Position numbers and translations under genes: made by a program
The notes under the pieces: model-generated
The model's database searches: none
Seen by the model: the letters and a program-made list of their open reading frames with translations, nothing else
What the model was told of the DNA's origin: nothing
NCBI GenBank assembly: GCA_963730005.1
Contig: CAVSPO010000013.1
Coordinates: forward strand, 124,001-188,000
Source: CAVSPO01 sp963730005
GTDB lineage: Bacteria; Actinomycetota; Actinomycetes; Propionibacteriales; Propionibacteriaceae
DNA: 64,000 bases
Direction: 5' to 3'
In this document: positions 33,088 to 42,290 of the stretch, one piece after another
Numbering within the stretch: position 1 is the stretch's first letter
Layout: the number at the start of each line of letters is the position of its first letter

Positions 33088-34920
33088 ATGGAGTGGGGCG
33101 TTCCAACCACCCGGGCTGCGGCGCGGTCCGACGTCGTGTACATCGTGCTGCGTCGGATGCGGGCGCCGCTGTTGGTGCTCATTGCGATCTTCAGCTTCTG
33201 CACGATCGGTCTGAGCCTGGTGCCCGGGGTGGACGCGAACGGCAACAGAGCTGCGCCCATGACACTGTTCGAGGCCTTCTACGTGATCAGTTACACGGGG
33301 CTGACCATCGGCTTCGGTGAGATCCCGCAGCCCTACAGCACCCAGCAGCGGATGTGGATGGTGGTCACGATCTACCTGACTGTCGTCGGCTGGTCGTACG
33401 CCGGCGTCAACCTGATCGCACTGGTGACAGAAAGAGGCTTCCAGAACGCGATGCGGATCAACCGGTTCTCGCGTCGGATCTATCATCTGCGGGAGCCCTT
33501 CTACATCGTCTGTGGCGCTGGTGAGACTGGCGCGTTGGTCTGCCACGGCCTGGATCGGCTGAACTACCGGTTCGTCGTGGTGGAGATCTCTGATGAACGG
33601 CTGCAGCGGATGCGGCTGGAGGATTTCCACGCCGACGCACCCATGATCGTGGCGGACGCCAGTCAGCCGGCGGTGTTGCAGGAAGCCGGTCTGATGTCCG
33701 AACACTGCAAGGGTGTGGTGGCCCTTGCCGACGATGACAGAGCCAACCAGGCAATCGCGGTCACTGTTCGGCTGCTCCGGCAGCGGGCGGTGCGGGTCCT
33801 GGCACGCATCCGGGACGCCGAAATCGAGACGGATGTCGGTGTGTTCGGTGGTGACATCGTGATCAACCCCTTTGACCGCTTCGCCGAGCATCTGGGCGAC
33901 GCGGTGGCCCAGCCGCAGCATTATCGGCTGCGTGAAATCCTCTACGGTCTTGCCGGCGAGCCGCTGCCCGAGGAACATCGTCCCCCACAGGGCCATTGGA
34001 TCGTGTGCGGCTACGGCCGGTTCGGTCGGGCGGTCGTCGAGAAGCTGCGCGAGGGCGGGAACACGGTGGCGGTTGTTGATGTGAAGTACTTCGACGAGGG
34101 TGGCGTCGATGTCCGAGGCACCGGGACGGACTCCGAATCGCTGACCCAGGCCGGCATCGACCATGCCGTGGGCATCGTGGCCGGCAACGTCTCCGACACC
34201 AAGAACCTGGCCATCGCGGTCACGGCAAGGGACATGAGAGGCGACCTGTTCATCGTCACCCGGATGAACCAGTCGTCCAATGCGCCCCTGTTCGATGCCT
34301 TCCAGGACGACCTTGCCATGGTGCCCAGCAGGATCGTCGCTCAGGAGTTCCTGTCGCTCATCACCACACCGCTGCTTGCCAAGTACCTGGAGACCCTCCC
34401 GTTCCATTCCGAGGAACAGTGCCGTCAGTTGTCCGATCTGCTGGCTGACCTCAACGGCGGCCGGATTCCCGAGCTCTTCAACGTCACCATCAATGACAAG
34501 CAGACCAGGGCTGCCTGCACCTTGCTCGAAGCTGACGAAGTGCTCACCCTGGGCCAGATCATGCGCGACCCCTACGACCGAAGCCGCCGCATCCCGGCCA
34601 CCGCGCTGCTCGTCCTGCGTCACCGCGAGGTGATCAGCGACTACCTGCTCACTGACACCTTCGTCATCAAGAAAGGCGATCAGCTGTTGATCGCCGGCTC
34701 GGTGGAGGCGAGGTCCCTGGTCCAGCTGACATTGCAGAACCCCAACTCGTTGGACTACGTGCGCACGGGCGCTGAGAGCAGCGGGCTGCTGTGGCGCTGG
34801 CTGAGATCCAAGTGGGCCGCCCATCGCCCGCGGACCAGGCCAGTGCATGCCGAGACAGTCGAACGCTTCACGGAAGACAACCCGGCACCCGAGTCTTCAA
34901 AACTTCCCGCAGGGGATTGA
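33088..34920 (+). CDS. Two-TM potassium channel with tandem RCK (TrkA-N) domains
   Basis: 610 residues. TM1 about 26-45, a pore loop with SYTGLTIGFGE (about 68-78), TM2 about 88-110. The filter reads TIGFGE instead of TVGYGD. Two Rossmann RCK domains follow: CGAGETGALVCHGL (about 137) and VCGYGRFGRAVVEKL (about 308); each has a GxGxxG nucleotide site. A TrkA-C-like domain (TFVIKKGDQLLIAGS) ends the protein. It probably conducts K+ under control of nucleotide or Ca2+ binding. The N-terminal GTT-rich basic tail contains no other domain. Confidence 0.88.
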   Translation: MEWGVPTTRAAARSDVVYIVLRRMRAPLLVLIAIFSFCTIGLSLVPGVDANGNRAAPMTLFEAFYVISYTGLTIGFGEIPQPYSTQQRMWMVVTIYLTVVGWSYAGVNLIALVTERGFQNAMRINRFSRRIYHLREPFYIVCGAGETGALVCHGLDRLNYRFVVVEISDERLQRMRLEDFHADAPMIVADASQPAVLQEAGLMSEHCKGVVALADDDRANQAIAVTVRLLRQRAVRVLARIRDAEIETDVGVFGGDIVINPFDRFAEHLGDAVAQPQHYRLREILYGLAGEPLPEEHRPPQGHWIVCGYGRFGRAVVEKLREGGNTVAVVDVKYFDEGGVDVRGTGTDSESLTQAGIDHAVGIVAGNVSDTKNLAIAVTARDMRGDLFIVTRMNQSSNAPLFDAFQDDLAMVPSRIVAQEFLSLITTPLLAKYLETLPFHSEEQCRQLSDLLADLNGGRIPELFNVTINDKQTRAACTLLEADEVLTLGQIMRDPYDRSRRIPATALLVLRHREVISDYLLTDTFVIKKGDQLLIAGSVEARSLVQLTLQNPNSLDYVRTGAESSGLLWRWLRSKWAAHRPRTRPVHAETVERFTEDNPAPESSKLPAGD

Positions 34921-35199
34921 GATCAAACCGTGCCCTCCCGCTCAGGGAGTCTGCTGCGTTTCGACTCCGAGGGGATGTGTCTGGGCGGCAACCACGTGAT
35001 CCCGACCAAACTGAACCACTGCACCATCCAGCATGACGTCGACAAGCTGGTGCCGAACTCGTCACGCAGCACAAGAGCGAGCATGACCCCGGACGTGCAT
35101 GCCCTCGTCGGGTGTCCTCGCCGAGCGTGTACCGGAGTACGCAGCGGCGGCGATCGAGCGTCTGGCGCAACTGTAGGCCGGTGGATCGGGAGAGCGGCC
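34921..35199. other. Intergenic stretch without an intact gene
   Basis: About 280 bp between the channel gene and the convergent Usp gene. Only a short plus-strand frame ending at 35176 (see the remnant) looks protein-like. No tRNA or strong terminator was seen. Confidence 0.5.
35087..35176 (+). pseudogene. Possible C-terminal gene remnant
   Basis: The frame ends VLAERVPEYAAAAIERLAQL before a TAG at 35174-35176, a helix-forming composition that stands out from the surroundings. A TGA at 35084-35086 closes it upstream, leaving about 29 codons. No family could be assigned; it may be chance. Confidence 0.25.
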
Positions 35200-36114
35200 T
35201 CAGTCGATGGTTTCCACCGTGGAGTCGCTGCGCACGACGAGCACCGGGCAGTGCGCGCTGCGCACCAGGCGGCGGCTGGTGGAGCCCAGGAGCAGGCCGG
35301 CGAAGCCACCGCGTCCGCGGCTGCCCACGATGGCGAGACGGGCCCCTTCGGTGGCCTTGGCCAGCTCCTCGGCGGGCTTGCCAACCACGACATGCACGGT
35401 CAGGTCGAGATCCGTCAGGCTGTCGGTGCGCGCCTCGAGAGACCTGGTGAGGTTCTTCTTGAGCTCGGATTCCAGCTTGGTGCGGGCTGTGTCGTGGTCT
35501 TCGTCGTGCATGTAGTCCATCAGCAGGGCGCGTTCGATGACCTGAACCGCGACCAGGGGTGCACCGCTGCGGTGTGCCTCGGCCACAGCGAACCGTAGGG
35601 CGGCGCCTGCCTGGGTTGAGGAGTCTGTGCCGACCACGATCGGGCCGCTGAGGTCGGGGTCTGCCGATTCGGGAATGACGGCCAGGTTGCCTTTGGCGTT
35701 GGTCACCACGTTGTCGGCGACGCCGCCCAACAGGACCCCCTTGACCGCTCCCAGGCCCCGGGTTCCGATGACCACCAACTGGGCGTCGCGGGAAGCGGTC
35801 ACCAGGATGCCGGCTGCGTCTCCCTCGACGGTCTGACCGATCACGTCCAGGCCGGGGTAGGCCGCCACGGCTGCCTTCATCGCAGCACGGACGTGGCGTT
35901 GCGCAGTCTCTTTCGCGGCCGCGAAGGCGGGGTCGATCAGCGATGCGTAGGCGACGCCGTCCGCGTAGATCATCAAGTCGGGCTGGATCCCCACGACGGT
36001 CAGACCAGCCTGGTGTGCATGCGCCCAGGAGGCTGCCCAGTCGACCGCCACGGAGGCCTGGTTCGAGCCGTCGGTTCCGACGACGACCCGACCTGTTGTT
36101 GCGAACTGGGACAT
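35200..36114 (-). CDS. Tandem universal stress protein
   Basis: 304 residues, two Usp domains. Each has the ATP-binding pattern near its end: GTRGLGAVKGVLLGGVA (about 128) and GSRGRGGFAGLLLGSTS (about 270), and each opens with a VVVGTDGS/VVGTDSS strand. Such proteins bind ATP and are induced in starvation or hypoxia in actinobacteria. The ATG at 36114 was chosen over an upstream one because GGAAGGAG lies about 6 nt before it. A 12-bp direct repeat lies about 70-100 bp upstream. Confidence 0.92.
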   Translation of the reverse strand: MSQFATTGRVVVGTDGSNQASVAVDWAASWAHAHQAGLTVVGIQPDLMIYADGVAYASLIDPAFAAAKETAQRHVRAAMKAAVAAYPGLDVIGQTVEGDAAGILVTASRDAQLVVIGTRGLGAVKGVLLGGVADNVVTNAKGNLAVIPESADPDLSGPIVVGTDSSTQAGAALRFAVAEAHRSGAPLVAVQVIERALLMDYMHDEDHDTARTKLESELKKNLTRSLEARTDSLTDLDLTVHVVVGKPAEELAKATEGARLAIVGSRGRGGFAGLLLGSTSRRLVRSAHCPVLVVRSDSTVETID

Positions 36115-36182
36115 CACGCACTCCTTCCGCGCAGCGGAAGCGACGGCGGCTGCTACTGCACCGCAGTGGTCGCCCAAGCTGC

Positions 36183-36214
36183 TCCTGGTACAACGAGGTC
36201 AATCCTGGTACAAC
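36183..36214 (-). promoter_or_regulatory. 12-bp direct repeats upstream of the Usp gene
   Basis: TCCTGGTACAAC occurs exactly at 36183-36194 and 36203-36214 (GTTGTACCAGGA on the minus strand), a 20-bp period, so both copies lie on the same face of the helix. A TTGACC -35-like hexamer falls between them. Candidate activator or repressor site. Confidence 0.5.
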
Positions 36215-36259
36215 ATTGTGCTACCTCGGGCTGCCGATCGTCACGGCCTTCGGACAATG

Positions 36260-36961
36260 TCAGCTGGATGCGTCGGCGTCAGCCTGCTGCAGCTGGCGCA
36301 ACTTCTCGGCCAGATAGTTGTGGAAACCAACCAGCTCGCCATAGGCAATGGCGGTGCGCGTCACCTGCTCGCGACGGTAGCGGCGGCCGTACATGGGCGG
36401 CGAGCTGGTGATGCCCTGGCCCAGTGGCAACGCGCTCACCTCGGTCTCCCAGCCCAGCCATCGCTGTTCGAACCACAACTCGGCCAGGTCACCGGCCAGC
36501 GCAGCCGCCACGAAGTCGCAGTAGCTCATCCGCAGGGTCTCCCAAGCCAGGGTGTCGGGCGCGAAGTAGCACATGGTGCCCGGCGACTCGAACAGGCCGC
36601 CGCCATCGATGGCGTACTGCCCGCCGACCACGTCAAGGGCGACCACCAGCGCAGGCAGGGCGGCCTCGCCATTGGGCTCAGGCAGGTTGTTGACGGTGGC
36701 GATGCTCGGCAGTTCCTCGAAGCCGGCGCCCAGCAGCCGCAACCAGCCGTGGTCGATGACCATGCCACCGCAGTGCAGCGCGATCGCGCCGAGGCAGGTC
36801 CCCACGGCGACCTGCAAGCGGTTCAGCACGTCGAAGGCGGTGGACGGATCAGCCGGCAGCAGCCGCACCGGGACCCGCGCGTCATTGACCAGCCGCAGCA
36901 CGTCGGGCCAGGCAGAGTCGTGCGCAACCGTCAGCTGGTCGACGCTGCGCACGTTCCTCAT
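36260..36961 (-). CDS. DUF2625 protein
   Basis: 233 residues. DQLTVAHDSAWPDVLRLVNDA, GAIALHCGGMVIDHGWLRLLGAG and MSYCDFVAAAL fit the DUF2625 family; no catalytic motif is known. CATACT lies 6 nt before the ATG at 36961, a weak leaderless-type signal. The gene sits between Usp and msrA on the same strand. Confidence 0.8.
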   Translation of the reverse strand: MRNVRSVDQLTVAHDSAWPDVLRLVNDARVPVRLLPADPSTAFDVLNRLQVAVGTCLGAIALHCGGMVIDHGWLRLLGAGFEELPSIATVNNLPEPNGEAALPALVVALDVVGGQYAIDGGGLFESPGTMCYFAPDTLAWETLRMSYCDFVAAALAGDLAELWFEQRWLGWETEVSALPLGQGITSSPPMYGRRYRREQVTRTAIAYGELVGFHNYLAEKLRQLQQADADASS

Positions 36962-37036
36962 GCTCAGAGTATGCCGCCCCAGCGGCGTTCCAGGGGCGGC
37001 GTCAGGCGGATTCTTCGGCTGAGCCTGCGCACGCGG

Positions 37037-37600
37037 CTACAGGTCGCATCGCACCCCGGTGGCGTGTACCGGGCAGTAGCCGTGCGGGACGCGGTCGAGG
37101 TACTGCTGGTGGTAGTCCTCAGCCAGCCAGAACCTGGGTGCGGGTGCGATCGTGGTGGCCACCGGCCCGTAACCCCGGGCAGCGAGGGCCTTCGTGTACT
37201 GGTCGCGAACCTGCTCGGCTGCCGCTGCCTGTTCGGGCGTGGTGGTCCAGATCGCAGTGCGGTACTGGTCGCCGACGTCGTTGCCCTGACGATCAACCTG
37301 AGTGGGGTCGTGGTTCTCGAAGAACACCTTCAGCAGCGTCTGGTAGCTGATCACCGCCGGGTCGTGGACGACCCGCACGGTCTCGGCGTGGCCGGTGCTG
37401 CGGCCACACACCTGTTCGTAGCTGGGGTTGCTGGTGTGGCCGCCCTGGTAGCCGACGGCGGTGGACAACACGCCGGGCAGGGACCAGAACAGCTTCTCGG
37501 CTCCCCAGAAACAGCCCATCGAGAAGTAGGCAGTTTCGGACCCTGGGAACTCCCGGTCGAGCGGATCGCCGGTGATGCGGTGTTTGAAGGAACCAGCCAT
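37037..37600 (-). CDS. msrA: Peptide methionine-S-sulfoxide reductase MsrA
   Basis: 187 residues. The catalytic Cys is in MGCFWGAEK (about 28-36), followed by GYQGGHTSNPSYEQVCGRSTGHAE and the acidic NHDPTQ segment; a resolving Cys pair may be in CPVHATGVRCDL near the C-terminus. It reduces methionine S-sulfoxide with thioredoxin. The ATG at 37600 follows TACGCT by 6 nt (leaderless type); upstream frame extension reads into ung and is rejected. Confidence 0.93.
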   Translation of the reverse strand: MAGSFKHRITGDPLDREFPGSETAYFSMGCFWGAEKLFWSLPGVLSTAVGYQGGHTSNPSYEQVCGRSTGHAETVRVVHDPAVISYQTLLKVFFENHDPTQVDRQGNDVGDQYRTAIWTTTPEQAAAAEQVRDQYTKALAARGYGPVATTIAPAPRFWLAEDYHQQYLDRVPHGYCPVHATGVRCDL

Positions 37601-37679
37601 GGCCCGAGCGTAGTTGCGACTTCTCCTGCAGCGAGCCGTGTTCGCCGTCGGCTGCGTTGCCCGGCGCCGCCGCCTTGGT

Positions 37680-38369
37680 TCAGCGCTGATTGAGATCCCA
37701 GTCGATGGGGTCCGCGTCCTGTGCCCGGAGCAGTTCGTTGACGCCGCTGAACGGCCGGGACCCGAAGAAGCCGGCATGTGCCGACAGTGGCGACGGGTGC
37801 GGGCTGGCGACGAACGGCACCCCGGCCTGTTGCAGCAGCGGCTCCAGGGTGCGCGCGTCGCGGCCCCACAGGATGGCGACCAGTGGGCCGCCGCGGTCAA
37901 CCAGGGCTTCGATGGCGGCCTGGGTCACCGCTTCCCAGCCCTTGCCGCGGTGCGAGGCCGGTTTGCCCGGCTGGACGGTGAGGCAGCGGTTCAGCAGCAG
38001 CACGCCCTGTTCGAACCAGCCAGTCAGATCCCCGTGCGGACAAGGCTCGATGCCCAGGTCGGCCGCCAACTCGCGGTAGATGTTGACCAGACTCTTCGGT
38101 AGCGGCCGCACATGCCCGTCGACGGCGAAGGACAGCCCGATCGCGTGGCCCGGGGTGGGGTAGGGATCCTGGCCGACGATGAGCACCCGGACTTGCGACA
38201 TCGGACGGGTGAAGGCACGCAGCACGTTTCGTCCGTCCGGCAGGTACTGGCGTCCTGCTGCCAGCTCCCCACGCAGGAACACCCCCATCTGGTGAATGTG
38301 GGCTTCCTGGGGGGCCAGCGCAGCTGCCCAGTCGGGAGCGATCAGCTCGCTGATCGGGCGCGGATTCAT
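37680..38369 (-). CDS. ung: Uracil-DNA glycosylase, family 1
   Basis: 229 residues. Water-activating motif VGQDPYPTPGHAIGLSF (about 64-80, catalytic Asp), NRCLTV (about 127), and HPSPLSAHAGFFG (about 191-203) with the DNA-intercalating loop. GQDPYP instead of GQDPYH is a common family variant. It removes uracil from DNA; xthA acts next. ATG with GGAGAA upstream, overlapping the MFS stop by 4 nt. Confidence 0.94.
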   Translation of the reverse strand: MNPRPISELIAPDWAAALAPQEAHIHQMGVFLRGELAAGRQYLPDGRNVLRAFTRPMSQVRVLIVGQDPYPTPGHAIGLSFAVDGHVRPLPKSLVNIYRELAADLGIEPCPHGDLTGWFEQGVLLLNRCLTVQPGKPASHRGKGWEAVTQAAIEALVDRGGPLVAILWGRDARTLEPLLQQAGVPFVASPHPSPLSAHAGFFGSRPFSGVNELLRAQDADPIDWDLNQR

Positions 38370-39586
38370 CGCGGGTTCTCCTGGGTGAAGTTGGGGAGGG
38401 TTTCGGGCATGCGCAGTGAGTACAGGGTGGCGACGCCGATCAGGGCAGCTCCGACCAGGAACGCCGAGCCGATACCCAGATGGTCGGCGATCAGCCCAGC
38501 TGCGAGCGGGCCGGCGATGGAGCCGAGGTCGCTCATCATCTGGAAGGCGGCGATCGGCGTGCCACTGCGGGCTCCGGCCACGTCGCCGACGATGGCGGTG
38601 GGAGCGTTGGTGGCCATACTGGCGCCGACGCCGTAGCAGGCCAGCAGCGCGGTCAAGGCCCAGATGTTGGGCGCGAAGGCGATCCCGACAGCCCCCACGG
38701 TGCAGATCAGGCCGCCTGCCAGCAGCAGCGGTCGGCGTCCGACCGTGTCAACCGCGCGTCCGATCGGCCCCAACGCCAAGCCCTGGGTGACTGCCGCCAC
38801 AGCGAACGCCCAGCCGGTCCAGGAGGGCTGACCGTGCATCACCTCGGTGACCAGCAACGGCACCAGCGAGTTGCGCACACCGTGCGATTGCCAGCCCTGG
38901 GAGAAGTTCATCAGGCAGGCTGCCTGGTAGCGCACGTCGCGGGCGAGCTGCCGGAGCGTGACCGCCGGTTCCTTCGCCGCCCGCGCGGCACTGCTGGTGG
39001 ACTGCTTGCGGCTCAACAGGGTGAGTGCGACACTGCCGGCCAGCACCAGGGTGATGGAGTAGAAGTAGAACGGGGCCGTCACCGAAATGGTCGCCACCAG
39101 ACCCCCGACGGCAGGGCCGGCCATGTTGCCGAGCAGGAACCCGCCCGAGTAGAGCGCGGTCGCCCGGCCGCGGTGCCCGGCGTCCACGGCTCGCAGCAAC
39201 AGCGTGGTGGCCGCGACCGTGAACATCGCGGAGCCGACGCCGCCGAGCCCGCGCATCACCAGCAGTTGCCAGTAGCCACCAGCCATCCCGGCGAGTGCCG
39301 TCGAGATGGCCACGATGTACATGCCGATGCCCAGGGCGGTGCGTTCCCCGATCCAGGCGTTCAGCCGTCCGCACACCGGTGCGGTGACCAGCCGCATCAG
39401 GGCGAAAGCGCTGATCACCGCGCCGACCATGAAACCTGACACGTGGAAGCTGCGGGCGAACACCGGCAGCACGGGCACCATGACGCCGAACCCCACCGCC
39501 ACCAGGAAGGCAATCAGGGTCAGCACGAAGACGTCGCGGGGCATGCCACTACGACGTCGGGTGTCGGGCAGAGCCGGCGGGTGCAC
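38366..39586 (-). CDS. MFS transporter, drug or sugar efflux type
   Basis: 406 residues with about 12 hydrophobic segments. Motif A-like GRLNAWIGERTALGIG lies between TM2 and TM3, and TALYSGGFLLGNMAGPAVGG is a motif C-like antiporter segment in TM5, so export is likely. GRAVDTVGRRPLLLAGG marks the second half. The GTG at 39586 follows TACCGT by 6 nt; the ATG at 39544 (14 codons on) has no Shine-Dalgarno and is the alternative start. Coupled to ung. Substrate unknown. Confidence 0.86.
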   Translation of the reverse strand: MHPPALPDTRRRSGMPRDVFVLTLIAFLVAVGFGVMVPVLPVFARSFHVSGFMVGAVISAFALMRLVTAPVCGRLNAWIGERTALGIGMYIVAISTALAGMAGGYWQLLVMRGLGGVGSAMFTVAATTLLLRAVDAGHRGRATALYSGGFLLGNMAGPAVGGLVATISVTAPFYFYSITLVLAGSVALTLLSRKQSTSSAARAAKEPAVTLRQLARDVRYQAACLMNFSQGWQSHGVRNSLVPLLVTEVMHGQPSWTGWAFAVAAVTQGLALGPIGRAVDTVGRRPLLLAGGLICTVGAVGIAFAPNIWALTALLACYGVGASMATNAPTAIVGDVAGARSGTPIAAFQMMSDLGSIAGPLAAGLIADHLGIGSAFLVGAALIGVATLYSLRMPETLPNFTQENPR

Positions 39587-39677
39587 GCCACCACGGTAGC
39601 CGCACCGGTCTGGCCCGTTGACTAACGTTGCCTGTGCTGGCCGCGCGGGAGGCGGCCAAGTCGCGGGAGGAGTGGTC

Positions 39678-41024
39678 ATGGCGCGGGGCACGTGGGACCA
39701 GCTGCGACGCAGCAGTCGAAGGCGACTGACGGAACTGAGAAGAGCCGCCGCCGGGGAGCGGGAACCCGAGCCACCGGTTGCCGGCTCTGAACTGGTGGAA
39801 GACCAGGAACGAGCTGCCGACGCTGACCTGGTGCCGCAGAGCGTGCGTGCTGCAGCTGCCTGGTCCTGGCGCCTGCTGCTGGTTGCGGCACTGGTCGCTC
39901 TGGTTGGTTGGGCGGCCGGTCACCTGTCGGAAGTTGTCGTCCCATTGCTCACCGCGGTGCTCTTCACGGCAGCCCTCACCGCGGTCAACGGGTTCCTTCG
40001 CCGGCATCGGTGGCCGCCGTGGGCCGCGGCGCTGACGTCGATGCTGCTGCTCATCTTGGTGGTGGGCGGTCTGCTGACGCTGGTGGGCGCACAGATCGCA
40101 CTCCAGTGGTCAGTGCTGACGGTCGAAGCCCGCAACGGTTTCCGGGAGGTGATCCTGTGGCTGGGGGCCGGGCCACTGCACATCAGCACGGACCAACTGA
40201 ACGCCTGGTTCAACCAAGTGGTGGCGGCGTTGCAGGAGTCCCGGACCACAATCGCGTCCAGAGTCGCTGCTGCGGGGGTCAGCATCGGCAGGTTCCTGGC
40301 CGGGGCACTGATGTGTATCTTCGCCACCTTCTTCTTCCTCAAGGATGGCGCCAAGATCGTGAGTGCTCTGCTGCGACCAGTGCCGTTCGCCAATCGGCGC
40401 CTCGTGGAACGGGTTGCAGGCGCGGGCTGGGGATCGCTGTTTGCCTACGTCCGGGCGGCGATCACCGTGGCAGCTGTCGACGGGGTCGGCGCTGGTATCG
40501 GTGCGTTTGCCCTGGGGTCCGAGCTTTGGCTTGCGATCATGTCGCTGACCTTCGTCTGCGCCTTCGTGCCTGTGTTGGGCGCCATGGTGGCGGGGTCTGT
40601 CGGAGTGCTGGTGGTGCTCGTGACGCTGGGCCCCGTCAAAGCCTTCATCATGTTCGGAGTGTTCGTGGCGGTGCTCGCGATTGAGGCCCACATACTGCAG
40701 CCGGTGTTGCTGGGGCACGCGGTTTCGATCCATCCGTTGATGGTGCTGGTTGGCATCAGTGTTGGTGTCATCGTCGCAGGCATCGAGGGTGCGGTGTTCG
40801 CGATCCCCCTGATGGCCTTCCTGGGTGGCATGCTGCGGGCTGGATCAGCCGGCAGGGCGCAGCAGGGCCAGACTCCTGACCAGTTGCCGCCGGACGTCAG
40901 TGTGCCCACAGTGGGGGGCTCGACGAACTCGGTTGGCTCCGAGGCCGAATCGGTGCTGGCCGGGGGGTCGAACGTTGTCGAGGACTCCGCCGCCGTCACC
41001 CAAGATCCATCCCCCGAACGATGA
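39678..41024 (+). CDS. AI-2E family (PerM/YdiK type) membrane protein
   Basis: 448 residues. A ~75-residue charged N-terminus, then 7-8 membrane helices in the AI-2E/PerM pattern: PLLTAVLFTAALTAVNGFLRR, IFATFFFLKDG, FAYVRAAITVAAVDGVGAGIGAF, PVLGAMVAGSVG and LQPVLLGHAVSIHPL, which holds the conserved family signature. Transported ligand unknown; roles proposed for relatives include AI-2 export and Na+/H+ exchange. ATG at 39678 with GGGAGGAG upstream. Low-complexity C-terminus. Confidence 0.88.
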   Translation: MARGTWDQLRRSSRRRLTELRRAAAGEREPEPPVAGSELVEDQERAADADLVPQSVRAAAAWSWRLLLVAALVALVGWAAGHLSEVVVPLLTAVLFTAALTAVNGFLRRHRWPPWAAALTSMLLLILVVGGLLTLVGAQIALQWSVLTVEARNGFREVILWLGAGPLHISTDQLNAWFNQVVAALQESRTTIASRVAAAGVSIGRFLAGALMCIFATFFFLKDGAKIVSALLRPVPFANRRLVERVAGAGWGSLFAYVRAAITVAAVDGVGAGIGAFALGSELWLAIMSLTFVCAFVPVLGAMVAGSVGVLVVLVTLGPVKAFIMFGVFVAVLAIEAHILQPVLLGHAVSIHPLMVLVGISVGVIVAGIEGAVFAIPLMAFLGGMLRAGSAGRAQQGQTPDQLPPDVSVPTVGGSTNSVGSEAESVLAGGSNVVEDSAAVTQDPSPER

Positions 41025-41084
41025 GTGTGCCCTGACTTCCCACCCAGAATCTAAGACCTGCTTCGCTCCGTCACAGCCCGAACC

Positions 41085-41090
41085 TAGATT
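41085..41090 (+). promoter_or_regulatory. -10 element of the leaderless DUF4097-like gene
   Basis: TAGATT ends 6 nt before the ATG at 41097, and no Shine-Dalgarno sequence is present. Confidence 0.62.
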
Positions 41091-41096
41091 TGGCCC

Positions 41097-42185
41097 ATGA
41101 GCGCATCACCCGATTTGAACTCGATCCTGCAGGATCTCGCAGCCGGAAGAATCGACGCCGACGAGGCCGAACGGCGAATCAGCGCCCAGGGCGAATCGAT
41201 CGGGGAGTCCAAGCCTGCGCGTCATGGCGCCACCGGGACGGGTTGGGTCCCCGCAGACCCCCTCGCCCGCGACGATGACACCGGCTACCAGACGACTGAA
41301 CCCAAGCGCGTCGCCGAGGAGCCGGGCACACCTGAGGAACCCGCTGGCCCGACGGCCGGGGAGCAGCCGGCGGCGCCACGCCCGCCGGGGTTCGACGCCG
41401 CCGAGGTTCTCGGCAAGCTTCGGGACCGGGTGGTCGACCCGATGCTCCAGGCGGCCAGCAACGCGGCCTCGAACGCAGCGCAGGCGGCCAGTCGTGCGGC
41501 AGCCTCGATGGCGAAGCAAACCGCCGAACAGTCGGTCCCCGGGGTCGATCGGGTGGTCGTGCGCGCGATCGGTCGCCGGGTGCGCATCATCGGTGACCCC
41601 GCTGTGGCCACGGTCACCGTCTCCGGTCCGCATGAGCTTCGGCGCAACGGCTCCGTGCTGGAGATCAGCAGTGACGGCAGCCTGGCCCCGTCACTGGACG
41701 GCTTCAGCGTGGTCCGGCCGCCCCGCAGCCTCGCCGATCTGGGCAAGCTGGGGCTGGGGAAGGTGCTGCACGTCAGGGTCAACCCGGCCATCGTGGTGGA
41801 CGCGGAGGTGACTGGTGGCGGACTGACGACGGAGGGCGTGCCGCACCTCAACAAGATCCGGGTGACCGCCGGCGGCGCCACGCTCAAGGATGTCGTCCAG
41901 ATCGAGGACGCCCTGGTGCAGATGGGCAACGCCACACTGCGGGGCCCCGTCTCCCAGGGCCGGTCCAGAGTCCGTGTCGAGTCCGGCAACCTGACGGTGC
42001 AGCTGGAGCAGAACTCGAACGTCGTCATCCGCACCGAGTCTTCACTCGGCATGATTTCGTGGCCCGGTGAGCATTCCGAGAAGCTCGATGAGTACGTCAT
42101 GGGGGAAGGCGCCGCCCGGCTGGACATCGGTGTGGTGATGGGCCATGCCGGAGTGCGGGTGGAGGCCGTCGGGCCCGAGAAATAG
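41097..42185 (+). CDS. DUF4097-like beta-strand protein
   Basis: 362 residues. N-terminal helix ILQDLAAGRIDADEAERRI (about 10-28), a Pro/Ala-rich linker with an Ala-rich coil (about 110-140), then a long beta-rich domain with regular VRVNPAIVVDAEVTGGG, IRVTAGGATLKDV and VRVESGNLTVQLEQNSNVVI strands, as in DUF4097/adhesin-like solenoids. No signal peptide or membrane helix is seen, so it is probably cytosolic. Function unknown. Ends just before a strong terminator. Confidence 0.7.
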   Translation: MSASPDLNSILQDLAAGRIDADEAERRISAQGESIGESKPARHGATGTGWVPADPLARDDDTGYQTTEPKRVAEEPGTPEEPAGPTAGEQPAAPRPPGFDAAEVLGKLRDRVVDPMLQAASNAASNAAQAASRAAASMAKQTAEQSVPGVDRVVVRAIGRRVRIIGDPAVATVTVSGPHELRRNGSVLEISSDGSLAPSLDGFSVVRPPRSLADLGKLGLGKVLHVRVNPAIVVDAEVTGGGLTTEGVPHLNKIRVTAGGATLKDVVQIEDALVQMGNATLRGPVSQGRSRVRVESGNLTVQLEQNSNVVIRTESSLGMISWPGEHSEKLDEYVMGEGAARLDIGVVMGHAGVRVEAVGPEK

Positions 42186-42211
42186 CGGCCGACAAGCGTC
42201 AGGGCAAGACG

Positions 42212-42253
42212 GGGGCGGGCCTGCAACCTGGTGGTTGCAGGCCCGCCCCTTTT
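42212..42253. terminator. Strong intrinsic terminator between convergent genes
   Basis: A perfect 17-bp stem (42212-42228 with 42233-42249) and tetraloop TGGT are followed by TTTTC on the plus strand. It ends the DUF4097-like gene and probably also blocks greA readthrough. Confidence 0.9.
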
Positions 42254-42290
42254 CATCCGTAGTCTCAGGCAGCTTGCCTGCGGACCGTCG

